Shown: piece after piece, positions 1 through 9,542 of the stretch
Position numbering within the stretch: position 1 is the stretch's first letter
How the letters are laid out: each line of letters opens with the position of its first letter
Source: UBA11373 sp046714175
GTDB taxonomy: Bacteria; Actinomycetota; Acidimicrobiia; Spongiisociales; UBA11373
DNA length: 28,136 bases
Direction of reading: 5' to 3'
Assembly: GCA_046714175.1 (NCBI GenBank)
Contig: JBKKBI010000044.1
Span: forward strand, 1-28,136
Notes under the pieces: model-generated
Told to the model about the DNA's origin: nothing
Databases searched by the model: none
The model's input: only the letters and a program-made list of their open reading frames with translations
Program-made: the position numbers and the translations under genes

Positions 1-36
1 GAACTGGGTCGCGCCGGTCTGCTTGGTGCGGGCCAT
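1..36 (-). CDS. 5' end of an unidentified minus-strand gene (partial)
   Basis: An ATG at 36-34 on the minus strand opens a frame of 12 codons that runs off the window edge, reading MARTKQTGATQF. An AGGAGGA Shine-Dalgarno match lies at 47-41, four bases before the ATG, and this is the main evidence for a real start. Too little protein is present to name a family. It would be transcribed divergently from icd, with about 130 bp between the two starts. Confidence 0.45.
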   Translation of the reverse strand, partial: MARTKQTGATQF

Positions 37-120
37 GGGGTCCTCCTGGACGATCCGGGCCGGGGGAGAGGTCGTTTCCGGGCCTTCTCCTGTAGATCGG
101 TTGGGAGCGGACGCAGATGA

Positions 121-144
121 GGACCCCGGCCGGAGGCGGGGTCC
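121..144 (+). other. Inverted repeat upstream of icd
   Basis: Eight-base arms GGACCCCG (121-128) and CGGGGTCC (137-144) pair perfectly around an 8-base loop. The dyad lies 20 bases before the icd start, just upstream of its putative -10 element. It could be an operator or a stem-loop; nothing in the sequence decides which. Confidence 0.4.
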
Positions 145-152
145 GGCGCCGC

Positions 153-158
153 TAGCGT
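153..158 (+). promoter_or_regulatory. Putative -10 element for leaderless icd
   Basis: TAGCGT fits the actinobacterial TAnnnT -10 pattern and ends six bases before the icd ATG, which would place the transcription start at or next to the A of the start codon. No Shine-Dalgarno sequence precedes this ATG, as expected for a leaderless mRNA. No convincing -35 was seen. Confidence 0.4.
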
Positions 159-164
159 CTCGCC

Positions 165-1361
<1,197 letters not shown>

Positions 1362-1377
1362 GGACACGTCTGGCATC

Positions 1378-1428
1378 CGTTGCCCGTCGTCTCGGCCGCG
1401 AACGGGCAACGGGCAACGGGCAACGAAC
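1378..1428. repeat. Heptanucleotide array A with inverted repeat, icd-mdh gap
   Basis: Three perfect tandem copies of AACGGGC start at 1401, 1408 and 1415, followed by a decayed fourth (AACGAAC, 1422-1428). The first copy also pairs with an upstream inverse copy: CGTTGCCCGT (1378-1387) and ACGGGCAACG (1402-1411) form a perfect 10-bp stem with a 14-base loop, which could act as a terminator after icd. Equivalent units (GCCCGTT on the other strand) recur in the arrays at 7850 and 22067. Confidence 0.75.
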
Positions 1429-1476
1429 GCTGGCGCGAGGATCGTTAGCCTCTGAGCAAGAGCGGAAGGAACTGCA

Positions 1477-2415
1477 ATGTCCAAAGTCACCGTCGTCGGA
1501 GCAGGCAAGTACGGCTCCACCACGGTGCAGCGTCTCGCCGAGGCGGACGTGTGCGACGAGATCGTGATGACCGACATCGTCGCGGGACTACCCCAGGGCC
1601 TGGCCCTGGATATGAACCAGTCCCGGCCGTTGGAGCGCTATCGCACTCGGGTGATCGGCACCAACGACTACGCAGACACTGCCGGCAGCGATGTCGTCGT
1701 GATCACCGCCGGGCTTCCCCGCAAGCCGGGGATGAGCCGCATGGACCTGCTGGAGGTCAATGCCAAGATCGTCACCGGGGTGACCGAGGCGATCGCCCAG
1801 CACTCGCCGCAGGCGGTGCTGATTGTGGTCACGAACCCCCTGGACCAGATGACCACCCTGGCCGCCGACGTGTCCGGCTTTCCCCGGCGGCGGGTCATGG
1901 GCCAGGCCGGGAACCTCGACACCGCCCGCTTCGTGCACTTCATCGCGGAGAAGACCGGTGCCGACATCCTGGAGGTCAAGGCACTCACCCTGGGCAGCCA
2001 TGGGGAAACCATGGTGCCGGTGCCGTCGCAGTGCTCAGTAGGCGGCGTGCCGCTCACAGATGTGCTCGACGACGCCACCATCGATGATCTGGTCACACGC
2101 ACCCGCGACGGCGGTGCCGAGGTCGTGGCCCTGCTCAAGACCGGTTCGGCTTACTACGCCCCATCGGCGGCGGCGGCACTGATGGTCAAGGCGGTCCTGG
2201 GCGACACCGGCGCCGAGATGCCGGTCTGTGCCTGGGTAACGGGGGAGTACGGGGTGGACGGCGTGTATCTGGGGGTTCCGGTTCGTCTTGGCGCCGGCGG
2301 AGTCAAGGAAATAGTCACCCTTCCCCTCACCCCGCCCGAACTGGCCGCCCTGCAGGCGGCTGCGGCGGCCGTCAAGGAGAAGGTGGCCGAATTGAGCTCG
2401 CTCTCGTTGGGCTAA
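1477..2415 (+). CDS. mdh: Malate dehydrogenase (LDH-like class)
   Basis: Interconverts malate and oxaloacetate with NAD in the TCA cycle. It has 312 residues, normal for the LDH-like MDH class. The N-terminal Rossmann glycine motif is VVGAGKYG (residues 5-12). RKPGMSRMDLL places an Arg at the position that selects for malate rather than lactate, NPLD and GNLDTARF supply substrate-binding residues, and GSHGE holds the catalytic His. The ATG at 1477 is supported by GGAAGGA at 1464-1470, six bases upstream. TAGCCT at 1446-1451 could be a -10 element, so mdh may have its own promoter besides read-through from icd. The CCCCG/CGGGG dyad at 2416-2432, right after the stop, is a weak terminator candidate. 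Confidence 0.95.
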   Translation: MSKVTVVGAGKYGSTTVQRLAEADVCDEIVMTDIVAGLPQGLALDMNQSRPLERYRTRVIGTNDYADTAGSDVVVITAGLPRKPGMSRMDLLEVNAKIVTGVTEAIAQHSPQAVLIVVTNPLDQMTTLAADVSGFPRRRVMGQAGNLDTARFVHFIAEKTGADILEVKALTLGSHGETMVPVPSQCSVGGVPLTDVLDDATIDDLVTRTRDGGAEVVALLKTGSAYYAPSAAAALMVKAVLGDTGAEMPVCAWVTGEYGVDGVYLGVPVRLGAGGVKEIVTLPLTPPELAALQAAAAAVKEKVAELSSLSLG

Positions 2416-2627
2416 CCCCGGTAGTGGCGGGGATGCAGGCCCTGGGTGAGGGGCCAGAGCGGCACAATCGGGCCTTTCCGGCCCAATTCAGGTATCGGGC
2501 CGCGGGAGCCGGGCTGCGGACAGCGTTGATTTCATTGGCCTTTGTCTCCCGCCGGGGCCGAAAAGACTACAAATCGTCTTGCGACGCGGTAAACTTGCAC
2601 AAATGTCATTCCGAAGGAGGAGTGCAG
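2416..2627 (+). promoter_or_regulatory. mdh-HU intergenic region with weak hairpins and an HU leader
   Basis: The 212-bp gap holds small dyads (CCCCG/CGGGG at 2416-2432; GGGCC/GGCCC at 2470-2484) that may end mdh transcription. The last 70 bases turn AT-richer. They contain the dyad AAGAC/GTCTT (2563-2567 and 2576-2580) and -10-like hexamers TACAAA (2568-2573) and TAAACT (2590-2595), neither with a strong -35. The HU promoter is probably in this part, but its exact position is not resolved. Confidence 0.35.
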
Positions 2628-2900
2628 ATGAACAAGCGTGAGCTTGGTGAAGCTGTCGCCGGAGCATTCGGCGGCAACAAGGCGATGGGCGGCGCTGCCG
2701 TGGACGCGGTGGTCGACGCCATCACCGCTGCCCTCGCCAAGGGTGAGAAGATCTCGATCGCCGGTTTCGGCAACTTCGAGGTCCGGCAACGCCCGGCGCG
2801 GCTCGGACGGAATCCTCGCACCGGCGAAGAGGTACGGATCAAAGCCAGCAAGGCGCCCGCATTCAAGGCTGCCAAGGGCCTGAAGGACGCCGTCAACTAG
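2628..2900 (+). CDS. hup: HU-family DNA-binding protein
   Basis: A small histone-like nucleoid protein that binds and bends DNA as a dimer. The 90 residues match standard HU length. The N-terminal MNKRELGEAVA helix and the signature GFGNFEVRQRPARLGRNPRTGEE (about residues 46-68, including the RNP beta-arm tip) are diagnostic. It lacks the long Lys/Ala-rich C-terminal tail of mycobacterial and streptomycete HupB/HupS. The frame is open further upstream to 2424, but the ATG at 2628 is chosen because the protein starts exactly at the family N-terminus and a strong AAGGAGGAG lies at 2614-2622. It is monocistronic and followed by a strong hairpin. Confidence 0.95.
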   Translation: MNKRELGEAVAGAFGGNKAMGGAAVDAVVDAITAALAKGEKISIAGFGNFEVRQRPARLGRNPRTGEEVRIKASKAPAFKAAKGLKDAVN

Positions 2901-2958
2901 CAAGACCAACCGCGGTCGGGCCGGCCCCGGGCCGGGTTCGACCGGATAGAAGCGAATG

Positions 2959-2986
2959 AGAAGGGGCGCCTCCGGGCGCCCCTTCT
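2959..2986. terminator. Strong hairpin terminator between HU and SCP2 genes
   Basis: Perfect 12-bp arms AGAAGGGGCGCC (2959-2970) and GGCGCCCCTTCT (2975-2986) enclose a TCCG loop. No U-tract follows, as is common in high-GC actinobacteria. It lies between the ends of two convergent genes and could work in both directions. Confidence 0.8.
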
Positions 2987-3007
2987 GCGTGCCTGCCCCG
3001 TTCCGGG

Positions 3008-3394
3008 CTAGTAGTCGACCTTCATCCCCGCCGTGGCGGTGGCGAACTGCGTCAGCATCGCCTGATTCATCATCAGTTTGGCCATGTTCCCGGTGACCTT
3101 GATCTTTCCCGTCATGAAGGCCATCTGGGTGTTGGTCTCACCCTTGCTCACCGCCACCGCGGTCTCGTAGTTGTTGGTGATGGTGACATCGGGTTCGGCG
3201 GCGTCACCGGCGGCCGCCACCACCGATCCATCGGCAACATCCATGTAGTAGTGGCTCTCGGTGCCCTCGGGGGCATCGGTGATGGCGAACTGCAGGGTCA
3301 GGTCGACGTTGGCGATGGCGCCCTTGAACCCGGAGTGGGCGTTGAGGGCGGTGGTCAGATCCGCCAGCCAATCGGTGGAAAGGAATTTGGCCAC
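3008..3394 (-). CDS. SCP2 sterol-binding domain protein
   Basis: A 128-residue single-domain protein resembling the SCP2 sterol-carrier fold, with the alternating pattern TLQFAITDAPEGTESHYYMDVADGSV, then DVTITNNYETAVAVSKGE and a final helix after GKIKVTGNMAKLM. SCP2 proteins bind lipids or acyl-CoAs in a hydrophobic tunnel; the ligand here is unknown. No signal peptide or membrane segment is seen, so it is probably cytosolic. The start is GTG at 3394-3392, supported by AAGGAG at 3406-3401 with a six-base spacer. It is convergent with HU and followed by the shared hairpin. The gap to the aldolase gene contains a heptanucleotide array. Confidence 0.8.
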   Translation of the reverse strand: MAKFLSTDWLADLTTALNAHSGFKGAIANVDLTLQFAITDAPEGTESHYYMDVADGSVVAAAGDAAEPDVTITNNYETAVAVSKGETNTQMAFMTGKIKVTGNMAKLMMNQAMLTQFATATAGMKVDY

Positions 3395-3433
3395 AGCGGG
3401 CTCCTTTTTCGCGTGCAGCGCGGGAGGATAATC

Positions 3434-3496
3434 GGAGAGGGGAGGACGGAGGCCGGATACCGGATGCCGGAGGCTGTCAGCTGTCAGCTGTCAGTT
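3434..3496. repeat. Heptanucleotide array B overlapping the aldolase stop codon
   Basis: Nine consecutive 7-base units keep register from 3434 to 3496. They change gradually from GGAGGAC-type units (3441) through GGATACC/GGATGCC (3455-3468) to three GTCAGCT/GTCAGTT units (3476-3496). The last three lie inside the 3' end of the minus-strand aldolase gene and encode its final residues and stop. Confidence 0.8.
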
Positions 3497-4355
3497 GTAC
3501 TGCTGCCGCGGCGAGCGCGGCGTCGATCTCTGTCGCTGCCTCCGGCGAGATCGGCTGCAACGGGAGCCGGCTGTGGCCGCCCACCAGCCCGGTGCGAGAG
3601 GCGGCGTATTTCACCCCGGCGACTCCGTGGCGTTCCACCGCCGCGCTGAGTTGCACCAGGCGCCGGTGCAGTCCGGGATCGGCGCCCGCCGAGGACACGA
3701 CCGCGGCGACCAGCTCCGGGGCATAGTTGGCGCTGGCGGTGACCGCGCCGTAGGCCCCGCCTGCCACGGCCGCAGCGACGGCGGCCGAGGCGCCGGCCAA
3801 CATCACAAACCCTGCCGGAGCAGCCGCGGCGATCGCCACCGCTCGCGCCGGGTCGCCCCCGGAGTCCTTCATGCCCACCACGTTGCGATGCTCCGCCAGT
3901 CGGATGGCCACGGCGAGGGGAAGTTCGTACCCGGTGATCTTGGGCACGGAGTACAGGAACACGGGGAGAGGCGACCAATCGGCGACATCGGTATAGAAGC
4001 CCTCGACTAGGGCGTCGTTCCCGCGCACCAGTGTCGTCGGGGTGATGACCAGGATCGCGTCCGCATCGGCGTCCACCGCCTCAGTGGTCATCGCCTGCGC
4101 GCCGCGCAGCGACTCGGCCGACAGTCCCACGGCGACGAAACCATTCGGGGCCGCCCTTCGCGCGGTGGCGGCGAGCAGGCGCCGCTCCCCGGGTTCGAGG
4201 TACGGACCTTCACCATTGGAACCGGCGATGACCGCGCCCGCAACCCCGCGGTCCCACAAACGGGCCACGTTGTCGGCATGGCCACCGGCGTCGATCTCGC
4301 CGTCCGGGCCGAAGGGCGTGACGATGGCAGGCATGACGCGAGGAACGGGACGCAT
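3477..4355 (-). CDS. DHDPS/NAL-superfamily aldolase, 4-hydroxy-2-oxoglutarate aldolase-like
   Basis: A class I (Schiff-base) TIM-barrel lyase of 292 residues. The catalytic Tyr is Y135 in FLYSVPKITG and the Schiff-base Lys is K163 in GMKDSGGD. The substrate loop reads GSNGE (45-49) where true DapA has GTTGE. GSNGE, YSVP-x-x-TG and GMKDSGGD resemble, from memory, mitochondrial 4-hydroxy-2-oxoglutarate aldolase (HOGA1), which splits its substrate into pyruvate and glyoxylate. A lysine-biosynthetic DapA role is therefore less likely. No dap genes are adjacent. The start is ATG at 4355-4353, where MRPVPRVMPAIVTPF gives a normal family N-terminus. The last residues (VQLTADS) are encoded by heptanucleotide repeats, so the C-terminus looks remodelled. 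Confidence 0.8.
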   Translation of the reverse strand: MRPVPRVMPAIVTPFGPDGEIDAGGHADNVARLWDRGVAGAVIAGSNGEGPYLEPGERRLLAATARRAAPNGFVAVGLSAESLRGAQAMTTEAVDADADAILVITPTTLVRGNDALVEGFYTDVADWSPLPVFLYSVPKITGYELPLAVAIRLAEHRNVVGMKDSGGDPARAVAIAAAAPAGFVMLAGASAAVAAAVAGGAYGAVTASANYAPELVAAVVSSAGADPGLHRRLVQLSAAVERHGVAGVKYAASRTGLVGGHSRLPLQPISPEAATEIDAALAAAAVQLTADS

Positions 4356-4371
4356 GGCGGGAAGGGTAGGT

Positions 4372-4392
4372 GTCCGGTGTCCGTTGTCCGGT
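4372..4392. repeat. Heptanucleotide array C before sdhC
   Basis: Three adjoining units, GTCCGGT (4372), GTCCGTT (4379) and GTCCGGT (4386), lie between the divergent starts of the aldolase and sdhC. This is the only clear array between divergent rather than convergent or tandem genes. Confidence 0.6.
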
Positions 4393-4429
4393 GCGCCGGG
4401 GACCCCCGGGTTTGCGCGAGAATGTTGCC

Positions 4430-5151
4430 GTGACCTCCTCGGACACCACGGTGCGAACCCGGAAGCGCCCCTGGCTGCTCGAGTTCTATGGGTCGGCGAT
4501 GGGGAAGAAATGGGTGATGGCCGTGACCGGCATCATCCTCATTGGGTACCTGATTGCTCACCTGGTCGGCAACCTCAAGATGTACCTGAGCGCGGAGGAG
4601 ATCGACCAGTACGGCGAAGCCTTGCGCGACCTCGGCGGCCATTTGGTTCCCCGCACCTCATTGTTGTGGGCGATGCGACTCGGGTTGCTCGCCGCCACCC
4701 TGCTTCACATCCATGCCGCCTACACGCTGACCCTCATCAACTGGAAGGCGCGCAGCGGCCGCTACCACACCCGTGACTACGCCGTCGCCAGCTACGCCTC
4801 GCGATCGATGCGGTGGACGGGCGTCATCGTGGTGCTCTTTGTGCTCTTCCACCTCGCGGACATGACCTGGGGAGTATCCCCGGCGGCGAGCGACGAGTAC
4901 TTCCGCGGTGCGATCTACTCCAACATGATCGCGTCGTTCGAGCGCCTCCCGGTGGCGATCTTCTATATCGTCGCCAACCTTGCCCTCGGCGTGCACCTTT
5001 ACCACGCCACTTGGAGCCTGTTCCAGAGCCTCGGCTGGAACCATCCCCGCTTCAACCGGTGGCGAAAGTACGCCGCATACGCGGTCACGGGTTTCGTGGT
5101 GCTGGGGAACCTGTCGTTTCCCATCGCGGTGCAGATCGGGTACTTCGACTG

Positions 5152-5152
<1 letters not shown>
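4430..5152 (+). CDS. sdhC: Succinate dehydrogenase cytochrome b subunit
   Basis: Membrane anchor of complex II that binds heme and passes electrons to quinone. The 240 residues contain five hydrophobic helices (about 29-48, 76-98, 121-142, 163-187 and 205-230), the layout of the b558-type single anchor, which explains why no sdhD is present. His residues in LIAHLVGN, LLHIHAAY, LFHLADMT and GVHLYHATW are candidate heme ligands. The frame is open to 4370, but that part includes the heptanucleotide array, so GTG at 4430 is preferred, although no strong ribosome site is visible. The stop TGA shares its A with the sdhA ATG, indicating translational coupling. Gene order and lengths recall the Sdh1-type enzyme of mycobacteria. 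Confidence 0.88.
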
Positions 5153-7082
<1,930 letters not shown>

Positions 7083-7083
<1 letters not shown>

Positions 7084-7844
7084 TGGATCTCACCCTGCGG
7101 GTGTGGAGGCAGTCAGGACCGGGTCGGCCCGGTGCCTTCGAGGAGTACCGGGCCCGCGACATCAGCGCCGACGCCTCGTTCCTCGAGATGCTCGATGTCG
7201 TCAACGAGCGCCTCACTGTCGAGGGGCGGGAGCCGATCACCTTCGACCACGACTGTCGGGAAGGGATCTGCGGCGCCTGCGGGGTCATGATCAACGGCAA
7301 GCCTCATGGTGGGCAGCCGGGAACCGCCACCTGCCAGCTGCACATGCGCAAGTTCTCCAATGGCGAGGTAATCGTCGTCGAGCCGTGGCGGGCCGCCGGA
7401 TTCCCGGTGATCAAGGACCTGATGGTGGACCGCTCCAGTTTCGACCGGATCATCGAAGCCGGGGGCTACATCGGGATCGATGCCGGCAGCGCTCCCGAAG
7501 GCAACCTCACACCGGTCCCCAAGGCAGTGTCGGAGCGGGCCATGGACGCGGCGGCCTGCATCGGGTGCGGCGCCTGCGTCGCCGCCTGCCCCAACAACGC
7601 CGCACAACTCTTCACCGCCGCCAAGGTGGCCCACCTCAACCTGCTGCCGCAGGGCCAGCCGGAGCGTTTCGATCGTGTCGAGGCGATGGTGACGGTCATG
7701 GAGCAGTACTTCGGGTCGTGCACCAATCACGGCGAATGCGAGGCGGCTTGCCCGAAGTCGATCTCGATCGATTTCATCGCCCTGCTCAACCGGGACTACA
7801 TCAAGGCGAAGCGGAAAGACCGGGCGACCGTTTCGAGAGGGTAG
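7083..7844 (+). CDS. sdhB: Succinate dehydrogenase iron-sulfur subunit
   Basis: Carries electrons from FAD to the membrane anchor. It has 253 residues. The N-terminal ferredoxin domain binds a [2Fe-2S] cluster through CREGICGACG and a later Cys in TATCQLH. The C-terminal part has CIGCGACVAACPN and CTNHGECEAACPKSI, matching the [4Fe-4S] and [3Fe-4S] ligand sets. ATG 7083 overlaps the sdhA stop by one base, completing a coupled sdhCAB operon. A heptanucleotide array and GC-rich hairpins follow and probably end the transcript. Confidence 0.95.
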
Positions 7845-7849
7845 GTCGT

Positions 7850-7912
7850 ACCGGTTGCCGGTTTCGGGTTGCCCGTTGCCCGTGCCCTCGCCCCTCGCCT
7901 CTCGCCCCTCGC
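7850..7912. repeat. Heptanucleotide array D after sdhB
   Basis: Nine in-register 7-base units start five bases after the sdhB stop. The first five are variants of GCCGGTT/GCCCGTT (7850-7884) and the last four are CCCTCGC or one-base variants (7885-7912). The change of unit type inside one array with the register kept is the same pattern seen at 11352 and 22067. Confidence 0.8.
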
Positions 7913-7918
7913 CGGCTT

Positions 7919-7935
7919 TCGCGCGCTCCGCGCGA
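7919..7935. other. GC-only palindrome after sdhCAB
   Basis: TCGCGCG and CGCGCGA form a perfect 7-bp stem around CTC. The core recurs in the larger palindrome at 7991-8011, and part of it (TTTCGCGCTCC) occurs a third time near 7940. It may be a terminator for the sdh operon or a second operator for whiB. Confidence 0.5.
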
Positions 7936-7985
7936 GGGTTTTCGCGCTCCTCTTCCAGAAACCCCCCTCCCAGGCCGATTCTGGT

Positions 7986-8015
7986 TTGCTTTGCGCGCGC
8001 TCCGCGCGCAATAAT
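7986..8015 (+). promoter_or_regulatory. whiB promoter with a palindrome in its spacer
   Basis: TTGCTT (7986-7991) and AATAAT (8010-8015) are good -35 and -10 candidates separated by 18 bases. The spacer is almost filled by a perfect palindrome with 9-base arms, TTGCGCGCG (7991-7999) and CGCGCGCAA (8003-8011), around CTC. Transcription would start near 8022, leaving a leader of about 20 bases with the whiB ribosome site. The palindrome could be an operator or, in sdh read-through RNA, a terminator. Confidence 0.5.
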
Positions 8016-8040
8016 GACATGGATGTAATTCGGGAGGCAC

Positions 8041-8322
8041 ATGCTCGACGATCTGAGAGAGGCCCTCGTGGTGGGCGACCTGTCCTGGCAGGAGGGCGCC
8101 AACTGCACCGGCGCCAACGCCGATCTGTTCTTCCCCGAACGGGGCGCCTCCACCAGGGCCGCCAAGGCGATCTGCCGGGAGTGCGCCGTCCGGGCCGAGT
8201 GTCTCGAGTTCGCCATCACCACGGGCGAGAAGTTCGGCATCTGGGGCGGAATGTCGGAACGGGAACGCCGTCGCGTGCGCCGGGAGCGCCAGGTGGCGGC
8301 CACTGTGCGGAAGGTTTCGTAG
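8041..8322 (+). CDS. whiB2: WhiB-family iron-sulfur regulator, WhiB2/WhmD-like
   Basis: WhiB proteins bind a [4Fe-4S] cluster and typically control transcription through the principal sigma factor. The four ligands are C22, C45, C48 and C54, in the normal C-x22-C-x2-C-x5-C layout. GIWGG (66-70) is the family turn motif and a basic stretch (ERERRRVRRER) follows. FFPERGASTRAAKAIC and VRAECLEFA, with GIWGGMSERERR, look closest from memory to WhiB2/WhmD, which acts in cell division and septation. Length (93 residues) is typical. GGGAGG lies at 8032-8037, only three bases before the ATG. Monocistronic. Confidence 0.9.
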   Translation: MLDDLREALVVGDLSWQEGANCTGANADLFFPERGASTRAAKAICRECAVRAECLEFAITTGEKFGIWGGMSERERRRVRRERQVAATVRKVS

Positions 8323-8329
8323 GCCGGCA

Positions 8330-8385
8330 CCTGCCCCGCTCCCCGCTTCCCGCGGCACGGCGTTTCCAGTTGCCGGTTGCCAGTT
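8330..8385. repeat. Heptanucleotide array E after whiB
   Basis: About eight 7-base units begin seven bases after the whiB stop. The first half is degenerate CGCTCCC-like sequence; the end is clear: TCCAGTT (8365), GCCGGTT (8372) and GCCAGTT (8379). GCCGGTT also occurs in array D at 7857. Confidence 0.7.
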
Positions 8386-8474
8386 GGGGAGCGTTGGTCA
8401 TCTGCTGGCTCGCCCATCGCCTCTCTAGCCAACCCCACTCTTTACACTCTCCGCACCCGAGGGAGGAGTGACTG

Positions 8475-9386
8475 GTGCCACCTGTGATAGTTGGGGTTGT
8501 CGCCGTCGTGGCGCTCGTCGTCGTGGTCTTCCTCCTGGCCCGCCGCCGGCCCCGGAGCGGTGCCCCGGCGGCGGCGAAGCCGACCGTGACGGTGGAGTCG
8601 GGGCGACTGCGCCCGGCGGTGGCCGAGTTTCATGTCGCTGGTGGATCGGCCAGGGTCCACTTCGAGGTTCCGCTCCCTGCCGAGGGTGCCGATGAGGTGC
8701 TCGCCGAGCTATTGGGTCGGGAGGCGGTGGAGGTGGTGCGGGAGAAGCGGCACACCCTTCCCCTCGGCGAGCTGATTCGCGTCGTGGCCTTGGGGCGGCG
8801 GGGGACCGAGTGGGCGGAGGTGACGAGCATCGGTCTCGCCACTCCCGGGGAGTTGCCACCCCCCATGCTGCCGGAGTTGATCCCACATGCCAGCCAGCGC
8901 GACTTCGACCCCTTCGATCGGATGTCGGGTCTCCCCGAGAGCGCCCCAGGTCTGGCGGGTGAGTCCCGCACCGAGCGTCTGGAGCGGCTGGCGCTGCGGC
9001 TGCCCGGACCCGCGCAGACGGCAATGCGCGCCCAGGGAATCGACCCGGCGCGGGTGGATGCCCCGACTGCAGTGCTGGCTCTGATGCGTAGCGCCGGATA
9101 TGTGGTGACCCCGACCACGGCGGGCACCTTCCGGGCGGATCGCGCCGGACAGACCACCCTGATCCGGGTGGTGGGTCACACCCCCGGGGACTATCCCGAG
9201 CTGGAGGATGCGGAGATCCGCAGGTTCGTGGTCGACTTCGCTGCCTCGGGCCAGGGCCGGGGTCTGCTCCTCTCCGAGAAGTGGGCCCCCTTCGAGATCC
9301 ACGAGCGGGAGCGGCGGGATCCCCGGGTCCGCTTCGTCACCCGGGAGCGGTTGCAGGCATTTGCCGACGCCCTCGCCATCGGCTGA
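8475..9386 (+). CDS. Membrane-anchored protein of unknown function
   Basis: A 303-residue protein with one N-terminal membrane helix (about 4-22, VIVGVVAVVALVVVVFLLA) followed by RRRPR, so the rest is predicted to be cytoplasmic. A middle region (about 40-140) gives no recognisable family. The last 100 residues, from SAGYVVTPTTAGTFRADRAGQTTLIRVVGH to a final helix RERLQAFADALA, have the strand-helix-strand order of restriction-endonuclease-like (Mrr-type) domains. The acidic and Lys catalytic residues are not obvious, so an inactive relative is possible; this comparison is tentative. The start is GTG at 8475, with GGGAGGAG at 8461-8468. It is the last gene before the sigE operon. Confidence 0.75.
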   Translation: MPPVIVGVVAVVALVVVVFLLARRRPRSGAPAAAKPTVTVESGRLRPAVAEFHVAGGSARVHFEVPLPAEGADEVLAELLGREAVEVVREKRHTLPLGELIRVVALGRRGTEWAEVTSIGLATPGELPPPMLPELIPHASQRDFDPFDRMSGLPESAPGLAGESRTERLERLALRLPGPAQTAMRAQGIDPARVDAPTAVLALMRSAGYVVTPTTAGTFRADRAGQTTLIRVVGHTPGDYPELEDAEIRRFVVDFAASGQGRGLLLSEKWAPFEIHERERRDPRVRFVTRERLQAFADALAIG

Positions 9387-9406
9387 GTGTGTCGTCGATA
9401 CCTCGC

Positions 9407-9434
9407 GGAACTCGCCCGGTCGGCCCATCGTTAC
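9407..9434 (+). promoter_or_regulatory. ECF (SigE-type) promoter upstream of the sigE operon
   Basis: GGAACT (9407-9412) and CGTTAC (9429-9434) are separated by 16 bases, close to the GGAAC-N16-CGTT pattern of actinobacterial SigE-type promoters. It lies about 110 bp before the sigE start, in the only sizeable gap there, and implies that the sigma factor activates its own operon. Confidence 0.6.
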
Positions 9435-9542
9435 ACCGCGCGGCGATAGGTCGCACCACCTCATCGGGGGTTTTGCAGGCGCCGGACCGGCAACCGATCC
9501 CGGGGCGAGTCCGATGCGGCGCGCGCTTAGGCGCAATGACGG

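Noticed and set aside
1..36. The partial product begins MARTKQT, like eukaryotic histone H3.
   Set aside because: Seven residues at the edge of a high-GC bacterial window are a chance match; the following residues do not continue the H3 sequence.
1378..1428. REP/BIME-type palindromic element between icd and mdh.
   Set aside because: The dyad is explained by one inverse copy of the 7-base unit, and the other arrays are direct repeats without such dyads.
2424..2627. A 68-residue N-terminal extension of the HU frame.
   Set aside because: The strong AAGGAGGAG site and the exact HU family N-terminus at 2628 make the upstream part intergenic.
2424..2627. Search for a tRNA or riboswitch in the mdh-HU gap.
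   Set aside because: No cloverleaf, CCA end or known riboswitch core was seen; only short weak hairpins.
4813..5151. A long in-frame extension upstream of sdhA.
   Set aside because: It lies entirely over sdhC in another frame; sdhA begins at the one-base overlap at 5152.
7850..8011. CRISPR-like repeat region after sdhB.
   Set aside because: Units are 7 bases, contiguous and without spacers; the palindromes are not regularly spaced and no cas gene is present.
7113..8438. A 441-codon minus-strand frame covering sdhB and whiB.
   Set aside because: It is antisense to two well-supported genes and reads through a repeat array and palindromes.
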